Assembly: GCF_000422665.1 (NCBI RefSeq)
Contig: NZ_KE383900.1
Span: 113,737-177,736 of the forward strand
Source: Ferrimonas senticii DSM 18821
GTDB lineage: Bacteria; Pseudomonadota; Gammaproteobacteria; Enterobacterales; Shewanellaceae
Reading direction: 5' to 3'
DNA length: 64,000 bases
Positions 17,901 to 26,774 of this stretch are shown here, piece by piece. The notes under the pieces were generated by a model, which searched no databases, was not told where the DNA came from, and saw only the letters and a list, made by a program, of their open reading frames with translations. Within the stretch, counting starts at the first letter, position 1, and each line of letters begins with the position of its first letter. Position numbers and translations under genes: made by a program.

Positions 17901-19302
17901 TGCCTTTGACCGCTCCGGGAAGTTCATCGGCATCGAATGAGGGATAGATGTCACTGATCACCAAGTTATTTGGTTTAGCGCAGTAGTTACGGACATCAAA
18001 CGGTTTATCCCAAGCTGAAATTGGCAGATTGACACTGTAACTTCCGGAATCCGCAGGCGGGATATAGTTCGAGGTGGCTGCCCCTTTGTCGTTAAAATAG
18101 CGCACACTTTCATACAAAATTTCCCCCAGCGGATTGCCCCAGTCGATAAACTCGCCGCTGCGCATCGGTCGCTTAGTCACCCAACCTGCATCTTGATTAT
18201 TTTCATCGGTGAAGTTGATATGGATACCATTGCCCCGATTGGGTGAAAAACCGCGTATTCGAAAACCATCTAAGCTGGCGATAATGCCATCGACATTACT
18301 GTTAAAGGTGCCATCACTGGGATCAATCTCATCAAACGCTTTGACTTGATGACGCAACACCCCGCCAGAGATATTGGCACGGTTGCTGCCAGTCATCAGA
18401 CCAAAATCCATGCCACCGTTTTCACCAAATTCATGCAGCAAGCCAATCGGTTTGGCATTGCCGCTTGGGTAACCTTTGCAATTTGCCTCTAACTTGCCAG
18501 CCACACACACTTGCACCCGCACACTGTATTGATGGTCTTGCTCGTAACTGCCACAGCCATTGGTCAAATTATCCCGCAACACAGGCCCTTCAGTACTGGC
18601 CCAGTTCCAAACATCACAGCTTTCACCATCTTTAGGTTGCTGATTTACAAGAACGATTAACTGCGGCTGCGGCGATTTCCAAATAAGTCCGTTACGTTCA
18701 AAGGTCGCATTACCAAAAAAATGTTTTTTGCCATTTCCCGGTACCGAGAACGGGCTGTAATCGGCAATGTCATAGCCGCTTTCGGCCACTGATACATATT
18801 GCTTGGCCCAACTGTGGGCATCCAAAGGGATATAGCTACGTTCCAACACGGTTTCACTGCTGCCATCAACATCGCGGGTGCCGCCGTACAACACCTTGCG
18901 CATCAGATCGATGCGCGACATGGTCAGATAGTTTAGGAAGTCACCGCTCCATTCATTGCTACCGCTGCAGGTTTTCGCTGGCGCAGCCGTTTGCGGCTCA
19001 AAACGTTCATCACTGCTGTTGTAGATGTAACAGCGGAAGGAGTTAAAGTAACCGTCATAATCGATGCTGCTTGGCTCGTAGCGATAATCAATCACCCCAT
19101 CGCCATCCAGATCTGAAGCGTCGTTATAAGCCTCATAATAGAGGGTGTGATCACGGCTCATCACCAACATGACTAGTGGCGCCGCATCTTGACCTGAGTT
19201 CAGCGGTGCAGTCGCCAATGGCACCGTACCCGCCATCGAGGTTGGGGCTAGCGCGGCTGTCCCGAATAAGGCAACCAGTCGTCGAATCATCTTCCCTGTC
19301 AT
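14908..19302 (-). CDS. pilY1: Long PilY1/PilC-family protein lacking a vWA MIDAS, module 2
   Basis: A 1464-residue secreted protein with a signal peptide of about 24 residues (ending TSMAG). Where vWA-type PilY1 has DxSGS, it reads APLVMLVMSRDHTLYYEAYN followed by an Asp-rich loop DASDLDGDGVIDY (61-73). WSGDFLNYLTMSRIDLMRKVLYGG follows, then a long middle region with many cysteines. The C-terminal third is a PilY1 propeller: GSVLGDIVHATPYVV, VVAGANDGMVHVFD, DEDGDGIADRIYAGDLYGNMWVFD, ending LLNWRRLF. I chose ATG 19302 (AAGGAC seven bases upstream) over a TTG one codon earlier. It is last in its operon, 30 bases after pilE. The family is widespread, but its function is poorly known. Confidence 0.92.
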   Translation of the reverse strand: MTGKMIRRLVALFGTAALAPTSMAGTVPLATAPLNSGQDAAPLVMLVMSRDHTLYYEAYNDASDLDGDGVIDYRYEPSSIDYDGYFNSFRCYIYNSSDERFEPQTAAPAKTCSGSNEWSGDFLNYLTMSRIDLMRKVLYGGTRDVDGSSETVLERSYIPLDAHSWAKQYVSVAESGYDIADYSPFSVPGNGKKHFFGNATFERNGLIWKSPQPQLIVLVNQQPKDGESCDVWNWASTEGPVLRDNLTNGCGSYEQDHQYSVRVQVCVAGKLEANCKGYPSGNAKPIGLLHEFGENGGMDFGLMTGSNRANISGGVLRHQVKAFDEIDPSDGTFNSNVDGIIASLDGFRIRGFSPNRGNGIHINFTDENNQDAGWVTKRPMRSGEFIDWGNPLGEILYESVRYFNDKGAATSNYIPPADSGSYSVNLPISAWDKPFDVRNYCAKPNNLVISDIYPSFDADELPGAVKGSGISGDLSGFNAKTLLTDISTQEGINGQFFIGHSGAHSGDDDGAPTAKTVNDLNSIYGLAPQEPTKEGSYTSAAAAYYGRVTDRFPSKSGHQGIATTVVGISSPLPEINVPIGDNQIRLVPYAKSTSGSGISPTADFQPTNTIVDFYVQELTPTKGVFRINFEDVEQGADHDMDMIVTYTYEVKDDLCPIYGQACSASEQKTGLQVTLSSDYAAGSIHQHAGYVVSGTEFDGIYLDVLDRPDGGNGDDVPYYLDTIGPDDVPYPNNFRSVGSPEQKTTTLGYLRTRNFFPSSSAAAEFLPSPLYYAAKYGGFVEDNEVGNGNLKPDLQEEWDSDGDGVPDNYFPVTNAGELGDSLRRAFENIAAQAAPSISTFNSQFLTADAVRYQSSYQNGVWSGDVKAYAADESGRFSSSPSWSAATQLDAQVVSSRKIYSRNDTSGSVFEFTAPTSAAALAGTTAGLSLAQVNALLNGASGDTSDKLNYLQAAINYLRGDRSNEAAGSAYSMRQRGSVLGDIVHATPYVVNGVNGHIVSKPVVVAGANDGMVHVFDLATGNELVAYLPSAVYEHLGEYPNSGYSHRYYVDGAITGFTDDDGDTTIVGSLGHGAKGVYALDLSDLSSIDASVAKWEITASGDYSDIGYSRAQPTIARLANGKNGVIFPNGFNAAGDGALYIADLDDGSLIRKLSVGAQVDPTGGARSNALAEPAVLDEDGDGIADRIYAGDLYGNMWVFDVRNADPNEWGMATNDNGPLFTAQSPTMTVAGFDFESQSITSRPSFAVHPTGLANGILLSFGTGLYVSGSDAAATGQPTQSFYVIWDKLDGSSIDDERTIADGYAYSELMPQAIISQQGRARTLTQSAVNWSTHAGFYLDLINTQDGNTDNLGERQVTTSLSLTDSVSFTTMTPNQDPCGSGGEGWFMQLNLRTGQLEQSYQFDYIPPAPSLIIQPPADAGVPADPSNPDVPCVDDCDAKQLIFVGDDRFENAAPPLGLLNWRRLF

Positions 19303-19332
19303 CAACTTGTCCTTGTTATTTGGCGGGTCGAA

Positions 19333-19725
19333 TTACCAGCAACTGCTCAGTGAACCCGTGGTTTGATTGGTATTGGCGATGGTCAACGTGCCACACTCAT
19401 CCGATGCCTGCGCCCCTTTGGGCGCCGCCGACAAGGTAAAGGTGTTGGCTGCCGCCGTTGCCGTTAGCGTGTAGTAATCGCTGAAATCGCTGCTGGGGCT
19501 AATTAGGGTTAAGGTACTGCCGCTGACTGCACCACTGAAATTGAGGTTTTGGGCGTAGTAGCGCTCCAATCGCTGCGCCCCCTCAATCAGCGTTTGTTTG
19601 GCCACCTGACGGCGACTGTCCTGGACATAATCGCTATAACTGGGATAAGCGATGGAAGCCAAAATCGCGATAATCGCCACCGCAATCATCACTTCAATTA
19701 GGGTAAAGCCGGGTTGTCTATTCAT
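19333..19725 (-). CDS. pilE: PilE-type minor pilin, module 2
   Basis: A 130-residue pilin, leader MNRQPG|FTLIE, then VMIAVAIIAILASIAYPSYSDYV. The C-terminal disulphide pair is DECGTL and the final SCW. The stretch [20 protein letters not shown] and the following [11 protein letters not shown] are identical or nearly so in the module 3 copy. It is too short for a typical major pilin of this group but the right size for PilE. It lies three bases downstream of pilX and directly before the giant pilY1. Confidence 0.92.
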   Translation of the reverse strand: MNRQPGFTLIEVMIAVAIIAILASIAYPSYSDYVQDSRRQVAKQTLIEGAQRLERYYAQNLNFSGAVSGSTLTLISPSSDFSDYYTLTATAAANTFTLSAAPKGAQASDECGTLTIANTNQTTGSLSSCW

Positions 19726-19728
19726 CGG

Positions 19729-20241
19729 TTACTCCATCACCGCCACATAGGCCTGCACTAAGGCTTGAGCTTGGCCGTCACCATTGGCGCGGGTGGTCAC
19801 TTTGATAAACCGGCGCGAAGGCAGGCTGCGACCAAGGTCCAAACTGGGTTCGCGGCCACCATCTTCCAACAGATACTGCGGTGCGCCGGCTAAGTTAGCA
19901 TTACTGCCATCTTGCAAGGTCACCGCCGCCGTCCAGTTGCCGGCGGTCTTCCACCAATCGGCACTGGCAAAGGTGGCACTAACAATCGAGTTGGCGGAAG
20001 CGGGATCCAACCTATCGTTTACTGAGGGGTGGTTGTCGTTGATGATCGCTTGTGCCTCCGACAGCGCCGATTGCGCCCGCACAAAACTGTTAGTCATATC
20101 ATGATAAACGGTGGTGTTACGGCGCGAGTCCAGTACCTGTTTACCGACGGCCACCCCCAATATCGACACGATTAACAACACCACTAACGCACTTAATAAG
20201 GCGATTCCTTGCTGCTGAGCTTGCCGTTGTAATCGCCTCAT
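19729..20241 (-). CDS. pilX: PilX-type minor pilin, module 2
   Basis: A 170-residue protein, leader MRRLQRQAQQQG|IALLS, helix [20 protein letters not shown], and no Glu5, as expected for PilX. The soluble part carries [22 protein letters not shown] and a conserved block YLLEDGGREPSLDLGRSLPSRRFIKV, which has a near-identical counterpart in module 3. It has no cysteines. The start overlaps the pilW stop by one base (TAATG), implying coupled translation. Confidence 0.9.
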   Translation of the reverse strand: MRRLQRQAQQQGIALLSALVVLLIVSILGVAVGKQVLDSRRNTTVYHDMTNSFVRAQSALSEAQAIINDNHPSVNDRLDPASANSIVSATFASADWWKTAGNWTAAVTLQDGSNANLAGAPQYLLEDGGREPSLDLGRSLPSRRFIKVTTRANGDGQAQALVQAYVAVME

Positions 20242-21035
20242 TACACACCTCGGTTATTAAGCAAATTGATGTTATCGCGGACCACTTGCCGCACTTTGCC
20301 TTCGCCATCACTGTCTTTGGTTACCGCGGTACCCAACACGTCGTAGGTTTGATTGGCGGCAATCGGCGCACGGCTCATCTCTCGGCTCACCAGCAGCGCC
20401 AGGCGCAGATGGCCGATCTGGCTCCAATCAGCGACGTCATTGGCGGTTTGATAGCGATAGATGCCATCGCGGTTCGGGGCAAAATCAAGCTGCATCTGCT
20501 CAATCCCCTGTTCAAACCGATGGGCGCCAGTACCGTCCTCACAGAACAGTTCCTCGGCAGCGGACAGATAAAACACCATGGTATCGATGACACCAGCTGC
20601 CAGCGTGCTGCCATCGCAGCGGTACACTTCGCCATTGGCTGGATCGGATCCGAAAAAACGGATGGCGATCACATCACTGCCCGCTAGTATCCCAGCGGCA
20701 GCGGTGTTGTCGATCGCTTGGATTATTTGGCCATCATCCCAATCGAAATTGATGCCAGCGACACTGTTATTTTGATGATTCGGCACTTGCTGATCGGTAA
20801 CGATTTGGTCGAATTCACGATAGCCCGCTTGTTGCAAATACAAGCGCATCGAATGCAGGCTCATCCGACTTTTATGGATAAGTTGATTGCTACTGCGACT
20901 GGCTTCATAGGTGGCACCATCTGCCAGTACCGAGGTAAACACCAAGCCCATGATCATCAAACTGAGCATCAGGGCGATCATCAGTTCGATCAGGGTTAAC
21001 CCCCGCTGACGTCGCAAGATCATTCGCGGATCCAT
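20241..21035 (-). CDS. pilW: PilW-type minor pilin, module 2
   Basis: A 264-residue protein, leader MDPRMILRRQRG|LTLIE, helix LMIALMLSLMIMGLVFTSVLADG. Two cysteines occur at YRCDGS and LFCEDG. I chose ATG 21035, inside the end of pilV: GGAG lies eight bases upstream, and the module 3 copy has the same site in front of a GTG-DPR start. An ATG at 21023 in an ATGA junction is the alternative. The region AIRFFGSDPANGEVYRCDGS is conserved in module 3. Confidence 0.9.
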   Translation of the reverse strand: MDPRMILRRQRGLTLIELMIALMLSLMIMGLVFTSVLADGATYEASRSSNQLIHKSRMSLHSMRLYLQQAGYREFDQIVTDQQVPNHQNNSVAGINFDWDDGQIIQAIDNTAAAGILAGSDVIAIRFFGSDPANGEVYRCDGSTLAAGVIDTMVFYLSAAEELFCEDGTGAHRFEQGIEQMQLDFAPNRDGIYRYQTANDVADWSQIGHLRLALLVSREMSRAPIAANQTYDVLGTAVTKDSDGEGKVRQVVRDNINLLNNRGV

Positions 21036-21544
21036 AATTCCATCTCCACACATTGATGGCTTTGGCCGTCAACGGCACAACCGGCAAAATCGGTCCCAGT
21101 TCCAGTTAGGGTGGCATCCCAGGTAAGTTGCAGCCGGATTAAGTTGGTTTCTGGCTGCAACACCGCAAACCGCAATTGCGGGATAACTTGGCGGGCGCTT
21201 TGGAACCATTCAAACAGTTCGTATTCGGCAAACTGTGCCCGCGTGCAAGTGGTGGCGGCCGCTTGGCAATCGGTCACCGCCGCCATGGTGCCGGTAGCGA
21301 GATTGGTAAAGTTAAAATCGCTGTTGATGGCGGCTCGAGGTTCGGCACGGATCCGCTCGCTTAGATCTAATGCGGCACTATAGGCTTGCTGAGAAAAACG
21401 CACCTCTCGGGCGTTTTGCAGCGACGACACCTGCATTCGAGCAAAACCAAGCAAGCCAATCGCCACCACCAACACCGCAATCAACAGCTCAATCAAGGTA
21501 AAACCTTGTTGCTTAGGCGCAATCGCTGCTACTGGCTTTGGCAT
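21020..21544 (-). CDS. pilV: PilV-type minor pilin, module 2
   Basis: A 174-residue protein with leader MPKPVAAIAPKQQG|FTLIE. The helix LLIAVLVVAIGLLGFARMQVSSLQNAREVRF is nearly identical in module 3. Cysteines occur at TDCQAAATTC and at FAGCAVDGQSHQCVEMELWIRE. The C terminus CVE(M/V)ELWIR is shared between modules 2 and 3. It overlaps fimT upstream by 32 bases and pilW downstream by 16 bases, so this operon is tightly packed and probably translationally coupled throughout. Confidence 0.92.
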   Translation of the reverse strand: MPKPVAAIAPKQQGFTLIELLIAVLVVAIGLLGFARMQVSSLQNAREVRFSQQAYSAALDLSERIRAEPRAAINSDFNFTNLATGTMAAVTDCQAAATTCTRAQFAEYELFEWFQSARQVIPQLRFAVLQPETNLIRLQLTWDATLTGTGTDFAGCAVDGQSHQCVEMELWIRE

Positions 21545-22043
21545 AAGTCACCCTCCCATTCAGGTCGATGCTGACCAGATATTCATCGACATCACTGTTG
21601 GCCGAACAGATCGCAAAGCTAGCGGCGACACTACGACCGCTGGGGAAAAAACGCTGGCTAACTGCAGCCGACTTGATCTTTTCAGCCGCAATGCGCTGCT
21701 GCACCGTAATCAGTTGGTCATTGGCGGCACTGAAACTGTTGCTGCGATCGTCATCGACATACAGCAGCCAACCGTTATCGGCACTCCAACTGGCTGCACA
21801 ACTGTTGCCATTACGGGTGGGGCATAGATAGGTAGAACGAGTATTAGCCAGTGCTTCCTGCTGGCCGCGTTGCAACGCCGATACCAGTTGATCGCGGCTG
21901 GCTTTAACTCGATGACTGTCAACCAAGGCAGTTAATGACGGCACGGTAATCGACAACACAATGGCGGCAATCGCCACGGTGATCATCAATTCAATCAGCG
22001 TGAATCCGTGATTTCGATTGGTTCTCTCAATAGCATTTTGCAC
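21513..22043 (-). CDS. fimT: FimT/GspH-family minor pilin, module 2
   Basis: A 176-residue protein starting with GTG at 22043, with AAGGGA 11 bases upstream. The leader is MQNAIERTNRNHG|FTLIE, then LMITVAIAAIVLSITVPSLTALV. The FimT/GspH domain contains LVSALQRGQQEALANTRSTYLCPTRNGNSC; the last two cysteines and the block LxPSGRS are conserved in module 3. It is the promoter-proximal gene of module 2. Confidence 0.92.
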   Translation of the reverse strand: MQNAIERTNRNHGFTLIELMITVAIAAIVLSITVPSLTALVDSHRVKASRDQLVSALQRGQQEALANTRSTYLCPTRNGNSCAASWSADNGWLLYVDDDRSNSFSAANDQLITVQQRIAAEKIKSAAVSQRFFPSGRSVAASFAICSANSDVDEYLVSIDLNGRVTYAKASSSDCA

Positions 22044-22360
22044 AACGACGCTGTTCCCTTAGCGAATATTGAACCACCGCCGCACTGTTGCAGTTACGAC
22101 AGCAAAGGCAAATCCGTGACTCCATTACAGATCCGACTTTTGTTCAAGATACCATCAAAAAACGCCATTGATAACAGTCACTAAAATCCTCATAACGAGA
22201 GCGATAATGAGTATCTGCCACAACCAAAGTGATAACGTTTATCAATAAAAGCCAAATTAGCGCGATCAACTAACAATCAAAAAAAAACGGCCCAAATATA
22301 TAAAACAGCAAGGTTTACTAAGTAATTACGATAGCGACAACAAGCGCAATTGCGACCAAC
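22044..22360. promoter_or_regulatory. Upstream region of module 2 with an inverted repeat at 22230-22244
   Basis: A roughly 320-bp A/T-rich gap between module 2's fimT and the terminator of module 3. It has no plausible ORF. It must hold the module 2 promoter. The clearest site is TGATAACGTTTATCA (22230-22244), two 6-base arms around CGT, about 190 bases before the GTG start. Its regulator is unknown. Confidence 0.45.
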
Positions 22361-22389
22361 AAAAAAGGCATGCTCGATAAGCATGCCTT
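22361..22389 (-). terminator. Terminator of module 3
   Basis: A perfect 10-bp stem AAGGCATGCT/AGCATGCCTT (22365-22374 with 22380-22389), followed on the minus strand by a run of T. It lies 26 bases after the pilY1 stop codon. Confidence 0.93.
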
Positions 22390-22414
22390 CCGATTTTGGA
22401 ACTTTTAACCCGAA

Positions 22415-25400
22415 TTAAAACAACCGTCGCCAGTCGAGCAATCCAAGTGGTGGATTTTGATCTTCAAACACCTTATCACCGACGTAGATCAGTTGCTTGG
22501 AATCGCAGTCTTTGTCACAAGGCGCATTCGGATTACTGGGGTCGTAGCTGTCACCGACACCCGCTGGCGGTTTGACGATAACCGATGGTGCCGGCGGAAT
22601 ATGATTAAACTTATCGCTTTGCTCTAATGCCCCGGTATGCAAATTAAGTTGCATAAACCAACCATCACCACCAGAACTGCATGCATCGGCATTCGGCATC
22701 AGGGTAGTAAAGCTAACCGTATCAGTTAACGACAGGCTGGTGGTGACCTGACGCTCACCGAGGTTGTCGCGATTATTGTTGTCGGTGTTTATCAAATCAA
22801 TATAGAACCCTTGTTGTTGATGCCAATTGATAACATGGTTGGTGAGCGTACGCTTACCATCAACCTCTTCGACAATACGTTGTTGCAGCAATTTCCCGTA
22901 TTGACCAGAACCGTTATTGCCGCTGCGCTTATCATCAACTGCGGCGTTGTTGAGTTTGTCCCAAATGGTATAAAAACTCTGGGTAATCTGATCGGTCGCC
23001 GCCGCATCGCCATGGCCGACATACAACCCTGTGCCAAATGACACCAATACCCCACGGTTAAGGCCGAAGGGGTGCACCGCAAAGGATGGCCGCGAGGTGA
23101 TCGGCTGGGCGCTAAAACCGCTGGAGCCATTGGGGTGGCGCATTGGACTTTGCGCCGTAAACAGCGGCTTACCAGAAGTCGTCGCCACTCCCCAATTGTT
23201 GGGATCGCTGTGGCTGATATCAAATACCCATAGGTTACCGAACAGATCGCCGGCGTAGATCCGATCAGCGATACCGTCACCATTCAAATCAAGCACTGCT
23301 GGCTCTGCCAGTGCATTGGGGCGATTTAAGCCGGTTGGATCGGTTTGTTTGCCGACGCTTAATTTCTTGATGAGTTTACCGTCGTCAAGATCAGCGATAT
23401 AGATAGCACCATCACCACCGGCATTAAAGCCGTTGGGGAAGATCACGCCGACATCACTGTTGGCAAGTTTGGCGATGGTTGGCTGTGCTCGGGTGTAACC
23501 GATCTGGCTGTAATTCGCTTGCTTGGAAGTGATCTCCCACTTAATGACATTGCCATTGATGGTGTTTAAGTTGGATACATCTAAGGCATACAACCCCTTG
23601 GCGCCATGGCCAAGCGTGCCAACCACAGTGGTGCCATCCGTGTCGCTATAACCGCTAATGTTGCCATCAACAAAGAACTTATGCTGATAGCCAAGTTTTA
23701 CGTAACTGCCTAAATGGCGGTATACCTCGCTGGGAACGTACGCCATCAATTCGTTACCACTATCTAGATCAAACAGGTGCACCATGCCATCGTTGCCACC
23801 GGCAATAATTACCTCTTTATTAACCTGGTGGCCATTGACGCTGTTGACCACATAGGGGGTTGAGTTAACGATATCCCCCAACACCGAACCACGAGCACGC
23901 ATAGAGTAGTGAGAATCGGATGATTCATGGGTACGCTCGCCACGCAAATAGTTCACCACCGCTTGCAGGTACTTTAGCTGCTCGTTGTTGTTGCCGGACT
24001 TACCATCCAGCAGCGCATTAACTTGGCTTAAGCTAAAGCCGTTAGCTTGACCATCAAGCGCCGTGGTGGAAGTTGGGGCAACAAAGCTAAAGCGTTTGTT
24101 ACTGTCTGAATTAACGGAAAAAACCTTACGTTCTGCGACGCTTTGCTGGTCCAACTGCTCGGCGGCGCTCCACTTGGCGTTGCTAGCAAAGCCACCTTTG
24201 TCGTTAGCCGCAAACGCCCGCAAATCACCAGACCAATCGGCACTTTCGTAGCTACTTTGGAAACGCACGGCCCCAGCTGTCAAAAACTGGCTATTAAACG
24301 TTGAGGCGCTGGGTGAATCTTGGCTGGCGATGTTTTCAAACGCCCGCCGCAGACTGTCACCCAGTTCGCCAGCGTTGGTGACCGGGAAGTAATTGTCGGG
24401 CACGCCATCACCGTCGCTGTCCCAATCGGTGATCAGCTCTGGCTGTTGCTCATTCTCGACCACACCACCGTATTTGGCCGCGTAAAGCAGCGGTGATGGC
24501 AGAAACTTAGCCGCAACGCCGCTTGCTGATGGGAAAAAGTGCCGTGTTTGGTTATAGGTCAGTACGGTTTTTTTCTGTTGCTCGCTACCGATGGTACGAA
24601 AATTATTGGGATAAGGTCGGTCATCCGGGCTGATGGTATCAAGGTAGTAAGTCACCGGTGCTTTATTGCCGCCATCAGGTCGATCCAATACATCCAAATA
24701 GATGCCGTCGTGCTCCGTACCCGACACCACATAACCAGCGTGCTGGTGAATGCTGCCGGCGGCGTAGTCCGAGCTTAACTTAACCTCGACCCCTGTACGG
24801 CGCTCCTCTGGTTGGCAACTCTCGCCAGCGATTGGACAAAGATCCCCCTTAACCTCGTAGCTATAGGTAACGATCATATCCATGTCGTGATCGGCCGCCT
24901 GTTCGACATCCTCAAAGTTAATCCGAAACACCCCTTTGGTTTTGGTTAACTCTTGCACATAAAAATCAACGATGGTGTTGGTCGGCTGAAACTTACCGTT
25001 ACGATCAATGCTGTAGCCATTGGTTGATTTGGCAAACGGCACCAATCGAATGGTTTTGTCATCGATTGGGATAATAATCTCTGGCAGCGGCGACGAGATG
25101 CCCACGACGGTGGTGGCGATCCCTTGATGACCATCCTCGTTCGGAAACAGATCGGTGATCCGCCCGTAATAAGCCGCAGCCGCCGACGAATAGGAGCCCT
25201 CTTTGGTCGGCTCGTTAGGCGCCAATCCATAAATATTGTTTAAGTTGTTAACTCGTTTGGCGGTTGGCGCCCCCTGCCCCAAGCCGGTGTGCACACCGGA
25301 GTGACCAATAAAGAAATCCCCATCAATGCCCTCTTGCGCCGAAATTTTGGCAAGTAAGTCTTTGGCACTAAAGTTCGGCAGATCGCCAGTGAGCCCGCTG

Positions 25401-26758
25401 CCAATCAGTGCTCCTGGTAACTGATCGGCGTCAAAGGAAGGATAGATATCGCTGATCACCAGATTGTTTGGCCGCGCGCAATATAGCCGCGGTTCGCTGC
25501 CGATCAGATCGCTGTACGGTTTGCCCCAGTTGGCAATAGCGAGGCTGTCGGCTTTTTGAGGTATAAAGTTACTGGTTGGTTTACCCAGATCATTAAAATA
25601 GCGCACGCTCTCGTACAGCATCTCACCAACCGGGTTACCCCAGTCGATAAATTCACCGTCTTTCATTGCTCTCGTAGTTACCCAAGAACCACCACCTAAT
25701 TGATTTTTATAGGTGCCGTTGGATTGAAAACCACGGATCTTAAAATCGTTGATGGTGGCGACTAAGCCACCGCCAGTTTTAAAGGTGCCATCGTCGGCAT
25801 TCACCTCATCAAAATTTTTGATGTTGTGGCGCAACACGCCGCCGGATTTGTTGGCCATATAGCTGCCACTTAGCAGACCAAACTCCATCGCATTGTTTTC
25901 ACCAAATTCATGCAACAAGCCAATCGGTTTGTAATTGCCATTGGGGTAACTTTTGCAGTTGGCCTCTAACTTGCCCGGCTGGCAGACCTGAACCCGCACC
26001 GTAAAACGGTGCTCAGTAGCATCATTGGCACAGTTACCAATGGGAGGGATCCGCAACACTGGGCGTTCGGTGCTGGCCCAGTTCCACACATCACAGCGCT
26101 TATTGGCTTCACTGCTTTTGCTGCCTTGGTTTTGCAACACCACCAATTCTGGTTTGCCATTAATGCTAAAGCTGGCGGTACCAAAGAAATGTTGATGGTT
26201 GGCGCTTGGCTGGCTAAAGGGGGCATATTCAGCAATGTCATAGCCGCTGACCGCTTCAGATATGTACGCCTTCGCCCAACTGTGGGCATCGATAGGAATG
26301 TAAGCTCGCTCGAGTACGGTAGCACTGCTGGTATCGGTCGAACGCCGACCGCCGTACAGTACTTTGCGCAGCAGATCGACCCGCGACATGGTCAGATAGT
26401 TAAGAAAATCGCCACTCCACTGGCCGCTGCATTTTTTATCGATGGCGGTCTGCGCTGGCGAAAACTGTTCATTGGCGTAGGTATAACAACGGTGTGAATC
26501 GAAATAGCCATCGTAATCAATTTCGCTAGGCTTATAGACGTAATCCACCACGCCATCGCCGTCCAAATCAGAGGCATCATTGTAAGCTTCATAGAACAGC
26601 GTATGGTCTCGCCCCATCACCAGCATCACCAGCGGCGCAACATCCATCCCCATATTTAGTGGCGTGTCGGCCAAATCGACGTTGTTCGCCGAGGCCAGTG
26701 GCGCCAGCGCTCCGGTCAGCAGCAGTACCGTGAATTTACCTGTTATCGTTGTTGCCAT
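22415..26758 (-). CDS. pilY1: Long PilY1/PilC-family protein lacking a vWA MIDAS, module 3
   Basis: A 1447-residue secreted protein, signal peptide ending LASA|NN (about residue 24). Its first 70 residues align without gaps with the module 2 protein: APLVMLVMGRDHTLFYEAYN then DASDLDGDGVVDY at 61-73. WSGDFLNYLTMSRVDLLRKVLYGG, IGLLHEFGENNAMEFGLLSGSY and FFIGHSG follow. The propeller has GSVLGDIVNSTPYVV, IIAGGNDGMVHLFD, DLNGDGIADRIYAGDLFGNLWVFD, and it ends LLDWRRLF. ATG 26758 has AAGGAT upstream. The DxDxDG loops suggest calcium binding; that is inference. It follows pilE by 16 bases. Confidence 0.92.
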   Translation of the reverse strand: MATTITGKFTVLLLTGALAPLASANNVDLADTPLNMGMDVAPLVMLVMGRDHTLFYEAYNDASDLDGDGVVDYVYKPSEIDYDGYFDSHRCYTYANEQFSPAQTAIDKKCSGQWSGDFLNYLTMSRVDLLRKVLYGGRRSTDTSSATVLERAYIPIDAHSWAKAYISEAVSGYDIAEYAPFSQPSANHQHFFGTASFSINGKPELVVLQNQGSKSSEANKRCDVWNWASTERPVLRIPPIGNCANDATEHRFTVRVQVCQPGKLEANCKSYPNGNYKPIGLLHEFGENNAMEFGLLSGSYMANKSGGVLRHNIKNFDEVNADDGTFKTGGGLVATINDFKIRGFQSNGTYKNQLGGGSWVTTRAMKDGEFIDWGNPVGEMLYESVRYFNDLGKPTSNFIPQKADSLAIANWGKPYSDLIGSEPRLYCARPNNLVISDIYPSFDADQLPGALIGSGLTGDLPNFSAKDLLAKISAQEGIDGDFFIGHSGVHTGLGQGAPTAKRVNNLNNIYGLAPNEPTKEGSYSSAAAAYYGRITDLFPNEDGHQGIATTVVGISSPLPEIIIPIDDKTIRLVPFAKSTNGYSIDRNGKFQPTNTIVDFYVQELTKTKGVFRINFEDVEQAADHDMDMIVTYSYEVKGDLCPIAGESCQPEERRTGVEVKLSSDYAAGSIHQHAGYVVSGTEHDGIYLDVLDRPDGGNKAPVTYYLDTISPDDRPYPNNFRTIGSEQQKKTVLTYNQTRHFFPSASGVAAKFLPSPLLYAAKYGGVVENEQQPELITDWDSDGDGVPDNYFPVTNAGELGDSLRRAFENIASQDSPSASTFNSQFLTAGAVRFQSSYESADWSGDLRAFAANDKGGFASNAKWSAAEQLDQQSVAERKVFSVNSDSNKRFSFVAPTSTTALDGQANGFSLSQVNALLDGKSGNNNEQLKYLQAVVNYLRGERTHESSDSHYSMRARGSVLGDIVNSTPYVVNSVNGHQVNKEVIIAGGNDGMVHLFDLDSGNELMAYVPSEVYRHLGSYVKLGYQHKFFVDGNISGYSDTDGTTVVGTLGHGAKGLYALDVSNLNTINGNVIKWEITSKQANYSQIGYTRAQPTIAKLANSDVGVIFPNGFNAGGDGAIYIADLDDGKLIKKLSVGKQTDPTGLNRPNALAEPAVLDLNGDGIADRIYAGDLFGNLWVFDISHSDPNNWGVATTSGKPLFTAQSPMRHPNGSSGFSAQPITSRPSFAVHPFGLNRGVLVSFGTGLYVGHGDAAATDQITQSFYTIWDKLNNAAVDDKRSGNNGSGQYGKLLQQRIVEEVDGKRTLTNHVINWHQQQGFYIDLINTDNNNRDNLGERQVTTSLSLTDTVSFTTLMPNADACSSGGDGWFMQLNLHTGALEQSDKFNHIPPAPSVIVKPPAGVGDSYDPSNPNAPCDKDCDSKQLIYVGDKVFEDQNPPLGLLDWRRLF

Positions 26759-26774
26759 AGGTCATCCTTACCTA

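Larger units (their letters stand above)
14908..22043 (-). repeat. Pilus module 2: tandem paralogue of module 3
   Basis: A six-gene unit in the order fimT-pilV-pilW-pilX-pilE-pilY1, read leftward. It is repeated next door at 22415-29519 in the same order and orientation and with closely similar gene lengths: 176, 174, 264, 170, 130, 1464 residues here against 176, 174, 271, 174, 130, 1447. The fimT/pilV overlap is 32 bases in both. The copies are clearly diverged at protein level, so the duplication is old. Each ends in its own terminator. Confidence 0.93.

Noticed and set aside
20286-20687. Long frames opposite the PilW and PilY1 genes (also 30830-31228, 12113-12439, 26009-26497)
   Set aside because: Antisense shadows of GC-biased coding sequence; the minus-strand genes have clear pilin or PilY1 motifs.
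22230-22244. TGATAACGTTTATCA as a CRP or LacI-family site
   Set aside because: Arms do not match TGTGA/TCACA, and the central triplet is asymmetric for LacI-type operators; kept only as an unnamed inverted repeat.
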